A stretch of 64,000 nucleotides of DNA from Pseudoalteromonas phenolica (GTDB taxonomy: Bacteria; Pseudomonadota; Gammaproteobacteria; Enterobacterales; Alteromonadaceae), in NCBI RefSeq assembly GCF_005876835.1, contig NZ_PPSW01000017.1, forward strand, positions 1 through 64,000. Reading direction: 5' to 3'. This document shows, in pieces, positions 43,633 to 52,209 of the stretch. A program made the translations under genes and the position numbers. Numbering within the stretch: position 1 is the stretch's first letter; each line of letters begins with the position of its first letter. Under the pieces are notes generated by a model. It saw nothing but the letters and a program-made list of their open reading frames with translations, was not told the origin of the DNA and ran no database searches.

Positions 43633-43734
43633 TTAGATATTGAAATAAGGCTCTGTTGTATTTGAACCTTTGTTAAAAGCATCATACACGTCAATTTATC
43701 TCCCATAAAAGCTCTTGAACACTAAGGAAGTAAC

Positions 43735-44121
43735 ATGTTTAAGTCGAGCAATTTAGTGATTAAATCTATTAAGTCGATCACTATACTGATTTTAATCGCT
43801 TTGTTAGGTTGGTTTGGTGGAAGCTTTGCATCAAGCTATTTAAACAAGCAAGATAGTGTCATTAAAGGTGATTATTCAGCGCTGCTAGATAAAAGCCCAG
43901 TACTCTATGTTGCAACCGGTTGCCCTGCATGTAAGAAAGCCAAAGAGTATATAGATAATAATAACTTGAATGTTGAAATTAGGAACATTTCTTCAAACCC
44001 CAAATGGCTTGAGCAATTAAATAGCCTAGAAATAAACACAGTGCCTACCTTGCTCTTCAAAGAAAAGCTGATCATTGGTTTTTCTGAATATAATTACCAG
44101 TCGCTCGATATAAAATCATAA
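43735..44121 (+). CDS. Membrane-anchored thioredoxin/glutaredoxin-like protein
   Basis: This is a 128-residue protein with an N-terminal membrane anchor (ITILILIALLGWFGGSFASS) and a small thioredoxin fold facing the periplasm. The redox motif is CPAC (C63, C66) in VATGCPACKKAKEYI, and the cis-proline loop is TVPTLLF (P104). The short strand-helix pattern is nearer to glutaredoxin than to DsbA. It lies 100 bases after the four-cysteine peptide gene and 20 before the adaptor gene. Formation or correction of disulfides in that peptide is the natural guess. Confidence 0.85.
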   Translation: MFKSSNLVIKSIKSITILILIALLGWFGGSFASSYLNKQDSVIKGDYSALLDKSPVLYVATGCPACKKAKEYIDNNNLNVEIRNISSNPKWLEQLNSLEINTVPTLLFKEKLIIGFSEYNYQSLDIKS

Positions 44122-44140
44122 TTTTTAAAAGGCATGGAAA

Positions 44141-45358
44141 ATGCAGATCCCTACTGATAAGAAAAGCCAGTCACTCAAAATTATTTCTGCACTTACGATA
44201 ATTATTTTGTTAGTGAGTGCTGTTGTCTCTATGCAAAACACCTCAAAGCCTTTAGAAATTGAGACGGTGTCGCCGAGTTATGATTATTTACAGACCACAG
44301 TGAGTGCTTTTGGTAGTTTGCAACCTAAGGTAAGGCATAGCATTTTAGCTCAAGTGGATGGCATCATTGAAAATATCTATAAAAGGCCGGGTGATAAAGT
44401 CAGCCAAGGCGATCTTATTATTGAGCTTGTTAATCCAAAATTAAACCGTTCAATTGAACAAGAAAAGTTACTACTGCAGGGTAAGCTGGCTGAACTAGAA
44501 AAAATGAAAGCAACTCAGCGTCAGCTGCTTCAAAAACAAGAATCTAAAGTATTAATTGCGCAATATGACCTAACAATCAGCCAAAGTAAGTTAGAAGCAC
44601 AAAATAAACTGGCAGCGCTCAGTATTGTTTCTTCGCTTGATTTACAACAGGCAGAGTTAAATCAACAGAAAGCTAAATTATTCTTAGAACAAGAAAAATA
44701 CGCATTGGATGCACTTAAAGCCATGCAAAAGGCTGAAATGAACGCATATGAGTTTGAACTTCAAAGGGCAACAAAACAGTTAGAGCTTTTAGAAAGAGAC
44801 AAAGAAAACCTGAAAATCCGAGCTGGTCAAAAAGGGGTAATTGTCAAACTCAACACCAATTTAGAGGCAGGTCTTAATATTCAAGAAGATACTATGATTG
44901 GGCAAATTGCAGACCCTGCTAGCCTTTTTGCTCTCCTTAGAGTTCAAGCTTCTCAGGCGTCATTATTAGAGTTAAACCAGTCAGTTGATATTAAAATAAA
45001 AGGACAGCATGTATCTGGCTTGATTGAACGTATTTCACCCAATGTTGAAAACTCGACGGTTGAAGTAGAGGTTAAGTTTACGCAAGTGTTACCCAGCCAT
45101 TCGATATCAAATATGAGTGTAACTGCAAATATTCATTATAAGTCAAAAGATAAAAATCTATTACTTGTAAAGCCAAAGCACATTAATTACGCAGGTACGA
45201 ATACCGTGCTTGTAAAAAATGAAATTTCTCAAAGAGTTAAACCACAGCAGATAACGGTTGGTTGGATTGGAGAGCAGCACATTCAAATTTTGGAAGGTTT
45301 GGCTGTGAATGATGAGGTGGTGTTAACTGATCCTAGAGAGTGGGATGGGAGCCTATAA
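44141..45358 (+). CDS. MacA/HlyD-like periplasmic adaptor protein
   Basis: This is a membrane-fusion protein of 405 residues. An N-terminal membrane helix (IISALTIIILLVSAVVSM) is followed by a lipoyl half-domain (HSILAQVDGIIENIYKRPGDKVSQGDLI), a long coiled coil (about 100-225, rich in K, E, Q and L), the second lipoyl half (IRAGQKGVIVKLNTNLEAGLNI), a beta barrel and a C-terminal membrane-proximal domain. This is the layout of adaptors that join an inner-membrane ABC pump to TolC. The stop overlaps the ATPase start by one base (TAATG). No tolC gene is in the window. Confidence 0.9.
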   Translation: MQIPTDKKSQSLKIISALTIIILLVSAVVSMQNTSKPLEIETVSPSYDYLQTTVSAFGSLQPKVRHSILAQVDGIIENIYKRPGDKVSQGDLIIELVNPKLNRSIEQEKLLLQGKLAELEKMKATQRQLLQKQESKVLIAQYDLTISQSKLEAQNKLAALSIVSSLDLQQAELNQQKAKLFLEQEKYALDALKAMQKAEMNAYEFELQRATKQLELLERDKENLKIRAGQKGVIVKLNTNLEAGLNIQEDTMIGQIADPASLFALLRVQASQASLLELNQSVDIKIKGQHVSGLIERISPNVENSTVEVEVKFTQVLPSHSISNMSVTANIHYKSKDKNLLLVKPKHINYAGTNTVLVKNEISQRVKPQQITVGWIGEQHIQILEGLAVNDEVVLTDPREWDGSL

Positions 45359-46032
45359 TGAGTGATGTATTAATTAGGCTTTCACAATTAGGCAAGTGCT
45401 TTAGTGGACCTGCCGGTGATGTGACGGTTTTAAAAAATATCAATTTAGCAATTGAGCGCGGAGAAATACTTGCTGTTATTGGTAAGTCAGGCAGTGGTAA
45501 ATCAACGCTGCTTTCAATTATTGGTTTGTTAGATAACGCGACAGCTGGTCATTACGCGCTATGTGATACCGATGTGCGCAGTTTGTCCCATTACCAAACG
45601 AGTATTTTACGCAACCAAAATATTGGCTGGGTGTTTCAAAATTTTAACCTTGTTTCTGAACTTTCTGTTTTAAAAAATGTAGAGCTACCACTCAAATACA
45701 ATAAAAATATAAAAAAGACAGATTACAAAGCTATCGCACTCAAACAGTTAGAGCGAGTCGGCTTATTAGATAAGCAAAATAATTTTCCAGAGCAACTTTC
45801 AGGGGGACAGCAGCAAAGGGTTGCAATAGCGAGAGCACTCGTGGGTGAACCAGATGTACTTTTATGTGATGAACCAACCGGAAATCTAGACTCAGAAAAT
45901 GCGGATCAAATTGTCGATCTATTACTTACCTTAAATGCGGCAGGCTCTACAGTATTAATCGTGACGCATAATGAGTCACTCGCTCAACAATGTGGTCGAA
46001 TCATAGAGATCAAAGATGGGATGATAGTTTAA
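45358..46032 (+). CDS. MacB/LolD-type ABC transporter ATP-binding protein
   Basis: This is a stand-alone ATPase of 224 residues with Walker A GKSGSGKST, Q-loop WVFQNFNL, signature LSGGQQQRVAIARAL, Walker B VLLCDEPTG and the H-loop VTHN. It belongs to the MacB/LolD/FtsE group that powers mechanotransmission exporters. The ATG at 45358 overlaps the adaptor stop and has GGGAG upstream. It ends two bases before the permease start, so subunits are made in tandem. Unlike MacB, the ATPase and permease are separate proteins. Confidence 0.95.
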   Translation: MSDVLIRLSQLGKCFSGPAGDVTVLKNINLAIERGEILAVIGKSGSGKSTLLSIIGLLDNATAGHYALCDTDVRSLSHYQTSILRNQNIGWVFQNFNLVSELSVLKNVELPLKYNKNIKKTDYKAIALKQLERVGLLDKQNNFPEQLSGGQQQRVAIARALVGEPDVLLCDEPTGNLDSENADQIVDLLLTLNAAGSTVLIVTHNESLAQQCGRIIEIKDGMIV

Positions 46033-46034
46033 TC

Positions 46035-48359
46035 ATGTGGGATGACATTCAACTTGGTTGGCGACATTGGCAAAGCCAGCGTTTACGTTGGGGTTTTCTC
46101 GTTTTAGCATGGGGGCTATTCAGCGCTTTAGTCGTAACCGTTGTTCAACTAGGGGTGAGTTTAAGCAAAGACAGACCAACTTGGTCAGGTTCTAACAAGC
46201 CTATTTACACGGTTGCTTATGGATTACAAGGTCAACTTACTTCTGCTAAAGGTACGCATATTGATGAGGCGAGAGAATTACCAGAAGCAGCTCATTATTC
46301 TAAGTTTGTTATTCAAAATCGGCCTTTACTAGTAAACGGTCGTGAAACTAAAGTCGCTATTTTATTTTATGATGTAAATTTTTTTCGTATGCTCCAGTCT
46401 GACGAGAACCTATGGCGTTCAGAGCAAGTATTTGCAACTTATCAATTAAAGCAAAAACTTTCTCAAACAGGTAAAGATATTGTTGTAGAAATAGCCAATT
46501 CGTCACAAACTCTTGAGCATTGGCTTCCAGAGGAATTTAATACCTTCTCAAGTAATCAAATTGACTTATATATGCCCTTGTCTCGGCTAGGAGATGTTAT
46601 TCCTTTCTTTAAAGGCAATAATGCCACTGAGACGCAAGCGTTAATGAATGAATTGCCACTATATTATGGGCTTATTGAAGTGGCAGAGAACTTTTCTGTT
46701 TCACAAGCAAAGCAGCACGTTCAGTCTAGAGTAGACGAAGCAGGAGACTCATTAGTTAGTTTGAACTTAAAAACAAATATTGAATTAGTAAAAGGGGTAG
46801 AGCTCTCTCCGCAGCATAGAAGCGAATTACTAAGACAGCTTGTTATTCTCAGCATTATTTTAATTGCGTTTGCATTTGTACTCATTACTAACTACTTCTC
46901 AGTTGTAGCAGCATTGGCTCTAAAAAGAAGCCGTGAATTTTCACTCAAGTTTGCATTGGGCGCATCGTTTAAAGCGCAATTAAAGCATTTAGTTTTTGAA
47001 AGTTTACCCTTTCTATTTGTTGTTTTGTTGATAGCCATATTGAGTGCAATACTGATCCAATGGCAATTATATTCAAGTGATATATTCAAAAAGTACTTCT
47101 CGGCGCAATGGCAGTTTTCCTGGTCTCTATGGGCACTAGTATTGCTTGGGTGTCTCGGTACTATTTTTTTAGTGTCTTTATTACCTGTGATTAACTTATT
47201 AAAAAGTACGCATTTTAGTCGTGCTAAGGCTGGCGCGAGCAAAACTCAAAAAAGCCTTATTATTATTCAGTTAAGCTTACAAATAGTGCTTACGCTATTT
47301 GCATTAAACTTTGCGCTTTCATGTGGATATCAAGAACTAAAGATGCAGTGGAGCGATAAACTGTCAATGTCGGTTAATGGTCATGAGGTTAACCGATATG
47401 ATGACATGCCTTTTGCCTTGTCCGTTGATTGGCTAAATGGCCATAAAGAAGGGATGACTTTAAGTGATAGTCCATTAATTAGTCCTCGTTTCCCACAGTA
47501 TAAAATTCACTTGAACAATAGTTATGGCGATCAAGTGTATTTTACAGATCATATAAAAGTTGCAGAGAATTTCTTTTCAACGGTTGCAGCAAAGTTTTTA
47601 TATCAAGGCCAGCTTACGCAGAGTACCGTTGTTATTAACAAAGCGCTTGCAATGGCATTAACTTCTCACCGAAACTATCAAAGTCTTATTGGAAAAGAGT
47701 TACGTTTTGAACAAGATGAAACAAGTTACACCATTGCTGCTGTTTTGGAGAATCTACCGCATGCAGGTGAGAGCTTGTCTGATATCCCTATGGTCTACTC
47801 ATCGATCACTCCCTCGACTGAATTGTATTCCCCGCTTTATGTCTATAGTTCAGACTCAGCCAGTGGTTCAAAAATACTATCTCACCTCGATATTGATGCA
47901 GGTTTTGGAAAAGTAAAACCGCTTGGCGATATTTCTCAGCAACTATTTGACTTAAATAAAAATAGAATAGGTTTGTTGATAATAACGTTACAAGTTGCAG
48001 CCCTGATATTTGTGATTTTAGTTGTCGGCATTTTATATCAAATAAAAACCATGCTGTTGGCAGAACAGAGGGTATTGGGGTTGAAATTAGCGATAGGCAA
48101 AACCAAAGGCAATTTGTTACGTGACGAGATATTCAAAAAATTAGTAATACTCTTAGTTAGTATGATGTTTTTTATCACGGCACTGACGTTCAGTGAAGGT
48201 TATTTTATTCAATTAGTGAAGTTAGAAATTACAGCTGTAATACCTGTTGTGAGTAGCATGGTTATCGTTTTAATCGCACTGTTAAGCTCGTCTTTTTTAG
48301 CTTTAAGATCGTTAAATACAAACAGTATTAAAACATTGTTATCGGAACAGGCTTTCTAA
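46035..48359 (+). CDS. Large FtsX/MacB-type ABC permease
   Basis: This is a 774-residue permease with a duplicated layout. An N-terminal helix (LRWGFLVLAWGLFSALVVTV) and a periplasmic domain are followed by three helices with the FtsX region (LVILSIILIAFAFVLITNYF, then VVAALALKRSREFSLKFALGAS). A further helix (SLIIIQLSLQIVLTLFALNFA), a second periplasmic domain and three last helices (ITLQVAALIFVILVVGILY and later) come after. MacB has one such unit of four helices, so this protein alone could form the whole pore. The ATG at 46035 is two bases after the ATPase stop. Codon use matches the rest of the locus. Confidence 0.9.
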   Translation: MWDDIQLGWRHWQSQRLRWGFLVLAWGLFSALVVTVVQLGVSLSKDRPTWSGSNKPIYTVAYGLQGQLTSAKGTHIDEARELPEAAHYSKFVIQNRPLLVNGRETKVAILFYDVNFFRMLQSDENLWRSEQVFATYQLKQKLSQTGKDIVVEIANSSQTLEHWLPEEFNTFSSNQIDLYMPLSRLGDVIPFFKGNNATETQALMNELPLYYGLIEVAENFSVSQAKQHVQSRVDEAGDSLVSLNLKTNIELVKGVELSPQHRSELLRQLVILSIILIAFAFVLITNYFSVVAALALKRSREFSLKFALGASFKAQLKHLVFESLPFLFVVLLIAILSAILIQWQLYSSDIFKKYFSAQWQFSWSLWALVLLGCLGTIFLVSLLPVINLLKSTHFSRAKAGASKTQKSLIIIQLSLQIVLTLFALNFALSCGYQELKMQWSDKLSMSVNGHEVNRYDDMPFALSVDWLNGHKEGMTLSDSPLISPRFPQYKIHLNNSYGDQVYFTDHIKVAENFFSTVAAKFLYQGQLTQSTVVINKALAMALTSHRNYQSLIGKELRFEQDETSYTIAAVLENLPHAGESLSDIPMVYSSITPSTELYSPLYVYSSDSASGSKILSHLDIDAGFGKVKPLGDISQQLFDLNKNRIGLLIITLQVAALIFVILVVGILYQIKTMLLAEQRVLGLKLAIGKTKGNLLRDEIFKKLVILLVSMMFFITALTFSEGYFIQLVKLEITAVIPVVSSMVIVLIALLSSSFLALRSLNTNSIKTLLSEQAF

Positions 48360-48375
48360 AGTTTAAGGAAAATGT

Positions 48376-48927
48376 ATGTTTAAATTTATGACTTCGATTA
48401 TGTTGTTACTTGTAAGCAAGGCTGCAATATCGACTGAAATAGTCGAAATGGAAAAACTTCAATTTAAATCCCTTTATTACAAAATGATGGTAGATACTTA
48501 TCAGCAACAGGATAACTCACCACTCGCTGGCATGGGGGGGACGCCTGTACCTTATGTGTTAATTTACGATGTCAAAAATGAGAAGTTTGTTAGTGACCAA
48601 GAAAAATATAAACTTCTTAAACTTGATGAAATCGATAATGGTGCGGTACTCAAAATCCCGACTATTTTAAGTAATAAACCTAAAGCGCATCACTATTTTG
48701 ACGCATTAAAAATACCACAGCTGAAACATTATATACCTGATGTTAATACTAAAAATGAGTACATTGTGATCATGTCGATACCAACCATTAAGGAAGCGCG
48801 TGGCACTGAGCAACTTATTAAAAAAACAGGGATGCAAAATTATGTGTCTTTACCAAAACTAGTGGCCCATATTAATAAAGAGCTTAAAAACAAAAATTGG
48901 CAAATATTTAAGTATACAAGCAGCTAA
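48376..48927 (+). CDS. Secreted protein of the peptide-export locus
   Basis: This is a 183-residue protein with a short signal peptide (MFKFMTSIMLLLVSKAAIS) and no membrane helix after it. The mature part has no cysteine. It contains a glycine-rich turn (PLAGMGGTPVPYVLIYDVK) and mixed charged helices near the end. I recognise no family. AAGGAAA before the start and a 16-base gap to the permease place it in the export operon, so an accessory, immunity or processing role is possible. Nothing in the sequence chooses between these. Confidence 0.75.
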   Translation: MFKFMTSIMLLLVSKAAISTEIVEMEKLQFKSLYYKMMVDTYQQQDNSPLAGMGGTPVPYVLIYDVKNEKFVSDQEKYKLLKLDEIDNGAVLKIPTILSNKPKAHHYFDALKIPQLKHYIPDVNTKNEYIVIMSIPTIKEARGTEQLIKKTGMQNYVSLPKLVAHINKELKNKNWQIFKYTSS

Positions 48928-48975
48928 ACACGCCTTACCTTATTCAATGACATCTATGCGCATTTTGAATGTGTA

Positions 48976-49497
48976 TTAACGCAAAAATTGTGTCTTATCT
49001 TGTCGGGTATGAATGATTGCATCTAACACGAGTGGTTTTTCAAATCCAGCAACGCCTTCGTGTGCTAGCAGCCATTGTTTTCGCTCAACGCCACCTGCGT
49101 AACCTGTTAACGTGCCCGATGCACCAATGACTCGGTGACAGGGCACAATCAGAGTTATCGGATTTCTGCCGTTTGCACCACCGACGGCGCGCACGGCTTT
49201 TGGATTATTAAGGCGCTCTGCGAGCTGTAAATATGAGTAAGTGTGGCCAAATGGAATATCACACAACGCTTGCCAGACCGACTTTTGAAATTCAGTGCCA
49301 ACAGGGTCGAGAGGGAGATCAAAGTTTTGGCGAGTGCCGGCAAAGTATTCTTCGAGTTGGGTAATACATTGGGCGATGAGTTTTGACGGTACAACAGGCT
49401 CTTTATGTTCGCCACAGAAAATGAGCTGGCATATCCCTTCATCGGTTGCTTTTATTTCCATCGTGCCAAGTGGGCTCTCAAAGTAGTCACAATACAT
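48976..49497 (-). CDS. ogt: Methylated-DNA-protein-cysteine methyltransferase
   Basis: This suicide enzyme removes O6-alkyl groups from guanine. The acceptor cysteine is in [11 protein letters not shown], and the family start [21 protein letters not shown] and [20 protein letters not shown] are present. At 173 residues it is the size of E. coli Ogt. The frame is open upstream to 49539, but the ATG at 49497 overlaps the stop of the ada-alkA gene (TAATG), the usual sign of coupling. It completes an adaptive-response repair pair with that gene. Confidence 0.95.
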   Translation of the reverse strand: MYCDYFESPLGTMEIKATDEGICQLIFCGEHKEPVVPSKLIAQCITQLEEYFAGTRQNFDLPLDPVGTEFQKSVWQALCDIPFGHTYSYLQLAERLNNPKAVRAVGGANGRNPITLIVPCHRVIGASGTLTGYAGGVERKQWLLAHEGVAGFEKPLVLDAIIHTRQDKTQFLR

Positions 49498-50885
49498 TAT
49501 AGTTTGTCCCATAGTTGAAAAGTAAGGTAACTGCGCCAAGGTGCGGCTTTTTCCGAGTCAAAATCAGCGTGTGCTTTGAGTGCTTTAATCACCCCAAGAT
49601 CGGTCGCGAGAAATATGTCAGGGTCGCTTAAGCCGCGCATTTTGGCATAATTGGCGGTCCATGGTCCTATGCCTTTAAGTGCCAACCAATTATCTGGGTT
49701 TTGTGCTTCAATAGGCTGAGTTTCAACAAACTGAGCAAACCTTGCTATGGTTTGCTTACGACTTTCGGGCATTTTAAAAAATTCAAGGTCGCTTTGAGCT
49801 ATGGTTTCGGGTGTGGGGAAATACAACACATCCCCACATTGAGCTTCTTGGTCATTGGTTTCTTTTTCGCCTAAGGTTTCAACCAGTTTAATCACTAAAT
49901 TTTTGGCAGCAGTCACCGATATTTGCTGGCCTAAAATAGCGCGCATACCCGCTTCAAACACATCCCAAATTCCGGGTAAGCGTAACCCTGAGCTTATCAG
50001 CGTATTTGTGCCAAGTGCGTCAGTGAGATCTTGCTCAATTTGCTCGAGCTCGGCGTCTAAATCAAGCAAACGGCGAATATTGCTGACGACAGGTTTGAGA
50101 ACACGGTTATCTTCAAGGCTGATCTCGACCAAAAATTGATGCTTCTCAGCTTGATGGTGAGCGGTAAATTGTCCTTTAACACCTTGATAAATGAAGCTGC
50201 GGCCATAAAAATTTTCGCCAATCCACTCTAGTCCAGGAATAAGCCTGGCAGATAAAATACGCTGCATCTTTTGCCAATCAAATGGAGGACGATACGACAG
50301 TTTTAAGGTCAGTTTTGCATTATGTTTGCTCGTCTGTTTACGCATTTGGGTCGGGGTGAGTTTAAGTTGTTGTTTGAAGCAGTCGTTAAAGCGACGAATG
50401 CTGTCAAAACCACTGGCGAGCGCAATTTCGGTAATGGGTAAACTGGTTTGGTGCAGTAGCTTTTTGGCAAATAAGCACTGTTGATAGAGCGCATAAGCTT
50501 TTGGAGAAACGCCTATGTTGTCGTTAAATAGTTTTCGTAAATATCGATCGCTGACGCCCAATCGCGTAGCGAGCTCAACAATAGAACCCGTTTGTAACGC
50601 CCCTTCATCGATTAAGCGAATAGCGCGATTTAAGGTTGCGCCATTACCCTGCCAAGCAGCCGAACTCGGCGCGCTGTCTGGCCGACAACGTAAACATGGA
50701 CGATAACCAGCCTCAGCTGCCTGCACTGCGTTATTAAAGTACTCAACGTTTTCTTCTTTTGGTGGCGATGCAGGGCAAATCGTTCTGCAATAGATACCCG
50801 TAGTTTTGACTGCAATGAAGAACTTACCATCAAAGCGGGGATCTCTTGAAAAACGGGCTTTTTGACAGGTTTCTAGACTGAGCAT
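49497..50885 (-). CDS. alkA: Ada-like regulator fused to AlkA 3-methyladenine DNA glycosylase
   Basis: This is a fusion of 462 residues. The N-terminal Ada zinc/methyl-acceptor domain has four cysteines ([15 protein letters not shown] and RPCLRCRPD), followed by an AraC-type helix-turn-helix ([20 protein letters not shown]; second helix pair [11 protein letters not shown]). The C-terminal AlkA domain has [20 protein letters not shown] and the helix-hairpin-helix [11 protein letters not shown] with the catalytic D in FLATDLGV. It should sense methyl phosphotriesters, activate its operon and cut out alkylated bases. GGAG precedes the ATG. It is co-transcribed with ogt. Confidence 0.95.
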   Translation of the reverse strand: MLSLETCQKARFSRDPRFDGKFFIAVKTTGIYCRTICPASPPKEENVEYFNNAVQAAEAGYRPCLRCRPDSAPSSAAWQGNGATLNRAIRLIDEGALQTGSIVELATRLGVSDRYLRKLFNDNIGVSPKAYALYQQCLFAKKLLHQTSLPITEIALASGFDSIRRFNDCFKQQLKLTPTQMRKQTSKHNAKLTLKLSYRPPFDWQKMQRILSARLIPGLEWIGENFYGRSFIYQGVKGQFTAHHQAEKHQFLVEISLEDNRVLKPVVSNIRRLLDLDAELEQIEQDLTDALGTNTLISSGLRLPGIWDVFEAGMRAILGQQISVTAAKNLVIKLVETLGEKETNDQEAQCGDVLYFPTPETIAQSDLEFFKMPESRKQTIARFAQFVETQPIEAQNPDNWLALKGIGPWTANYAKMRGLSDPDIFLATDLGVIKALKAHADFDSEKAAPWRSYLTFQLWDKL

Positions 50886-51036
50886 AGCTGCTCCAAGTAA
50901 CGATTATTGCAGTCATTATATGTGGATAGTGCCAGACTACTAGCCAAAAACGGCACTGAATGTAAAACCTTCTTTCACAGGTCATCTAAAATTGCATTGA
51001 TAGAGTATTGTTTTAGGAAGACTGAAACTGGGTGTT

Positions 51037-51897
51037 GTGAGGTGGCGATTGAACATTATTTATGGTTTGGCATTTTTTATATTGGTGTGTTCTCAATACA
51101 GTCTGGCTGCTCGGTTAGCCCATACTAAAGTCGACTTCGTTGGCTTGTCTGAGCTCAACGAAGGGCAGCAAATTAAAGTGAAAAGCTGGATAAACCATGG
51201 CATAGACGCAACCCAAAAAACACTCGGGCCCTTAATACAAAAAAACGTACCAATATATTTGAAACCGCAATACTTTGCTTTTGAAGCCGTACCTTGGGCC
51301 GAAGTCATTCGCGGCGAGCAAGATGGTGTTGAGCTTCAATTTAGTCGCTATGCGAGTCTCAAACAATTAAAAAACGACTGGACGCTGTATCACGAGTTAG
51401 CGCATTTATATCACCCGTTATTAAATTACGAAGACTTCTGGTTGAGTGAAGGTTTAGCGACTTTTTTGCAAAACCAAATCATGAAAGACAGCGGTATTAT
51501 TACTTATGACAATATGATGATGAGACTAAGAGCTGGGCTTGAGCGCGGACAATCTAACACATATCGTTTATCACATCTTCAAGATGCGCGCTTAGCGAGT
51601 GTGAGTAGCAATATGTGGCAACTCAAAGCTCAGCAGCGTGTGTATTGGAGTGGTGTGGCATTTTTTTTAGAAGCGCAATATCAACTCAAATTGCAGCAAG
51701 CCAAATATAAAACCATTACTGAGCTTATCCAAGCCTATCAGGCTTGCTGTAAAGTGTCAGAACAGCAATCGGGTCGTCAATTTTTAACGGAATTAGATAA
51801 GCTTTCAAAAACGGCTGTGTTTAATAACTTGTACTTAAAATATAAAAATCGGACTAACTTTCCCAAGTTAAAACAAAAACATTTCAATGCAATGTAA
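51037..51897 (+). CDS. Secreted HExxH (gluzincin-like) putative metallopeptidase
   Basis: This is a 286-residue protein with a signal peptide (IIYGLAFFILVCSQYSLAA). A zinc motif is plain: YHELAHLYHP followed 18 or so residues later by WLSEGLATFLQNQ, the HExxH...E pattern of gluzincins such as the M1 or peptidase-MA-like group. The rest is helical (LEAQYQLKLQQAKYKTITELI) and has a CC pair near 255. The substrate is unknown. The start is uncertain: GTG at 51037 or TTG at 51049, neither with an ideal ribosome site. It stands alone. Confidence 0.75.
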   Translation: MRWRLNIIYGLAFFILVCSQYSLAARLAHTKVDFVGLSELNEGQQIKVKSWINHGIDATQKTLGPLIQKNVPIYLKPQYFAFEAVPWAEVIRGEQDGVELQFSRYASLKQLKNDWTLYHELAHLYHPLLNYEDFWLSEGLATFLQNQIMKDSGIITYDNMMMRLRAGLERGQSNTYRLSHLQDARLASVSSNMWQLKAQQRVYWSGVAFFLEAQYQLKLQQAKYKTITELIQAYQACCKVSEQQSGRQFLTELDKLSKTAVFNNLYLKYKNRTNFPKLKQKHFNAM

Positions 51898-51908
51898 TAC
51901 CAATCCTA

Positions 51909-52098
51909 ATGTCGGTACGAAGAGGATCTGAACAATGGGGACTTTATAAAGAGTCGCAAACCGGCATACGAAGTCGAGTATATGATGTCGTTATTCCTGA
52001 TTATTTAACAGCCTCAGAACTAAGAAGGCTATCTTGATGATATTTATCATGAATATTCAAGTGAACGATATCCATTTGTTGAACAACTCAATGTTTAA
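51909..52098 (+). pseudogene. Frameshifted remnant of a DUF7661-like gene
   Basis: From 51909 one frame reads a DUF7661-like sequence up to VVIPDYLTASELRR and then stops at 52035-52037. Shifting by one base at about 52029 continues it as YLDDIYHEYSSERYPFVEQL to a stop at 52096-52098. Together they give a normal DUF7661-like ending (IPxxLxxxEIxxYLxDxxHE). One extra base thus breaks the gene, and the expected N-terminal strand is also absent, so it seems degenerate at both ends. The rest of the 312-base gap (51898-52209) holds only the prpE upstream region. Confidence 0.55.
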
Positions 52099-52209
52099 TT
52101 AGGGTAAATCGACTAAAGTCTAGTGTCCTTTAACGTCAGCGTAAACTAGCGTGAGAGTGCAAAGACCATAAATTAACCAAGGTTATTTGGCGAAATTAAA
52201 GGCACTATT

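Noticed and set aside
45990..46034. Longer N-terminus for the ABC permease starting in the ATPase gene
   Set aside because: The added residues are the ATPase gene read in another frame; the ATG at 46035 directly follows the ATPase stop and begins the normal cytoplasmic end.
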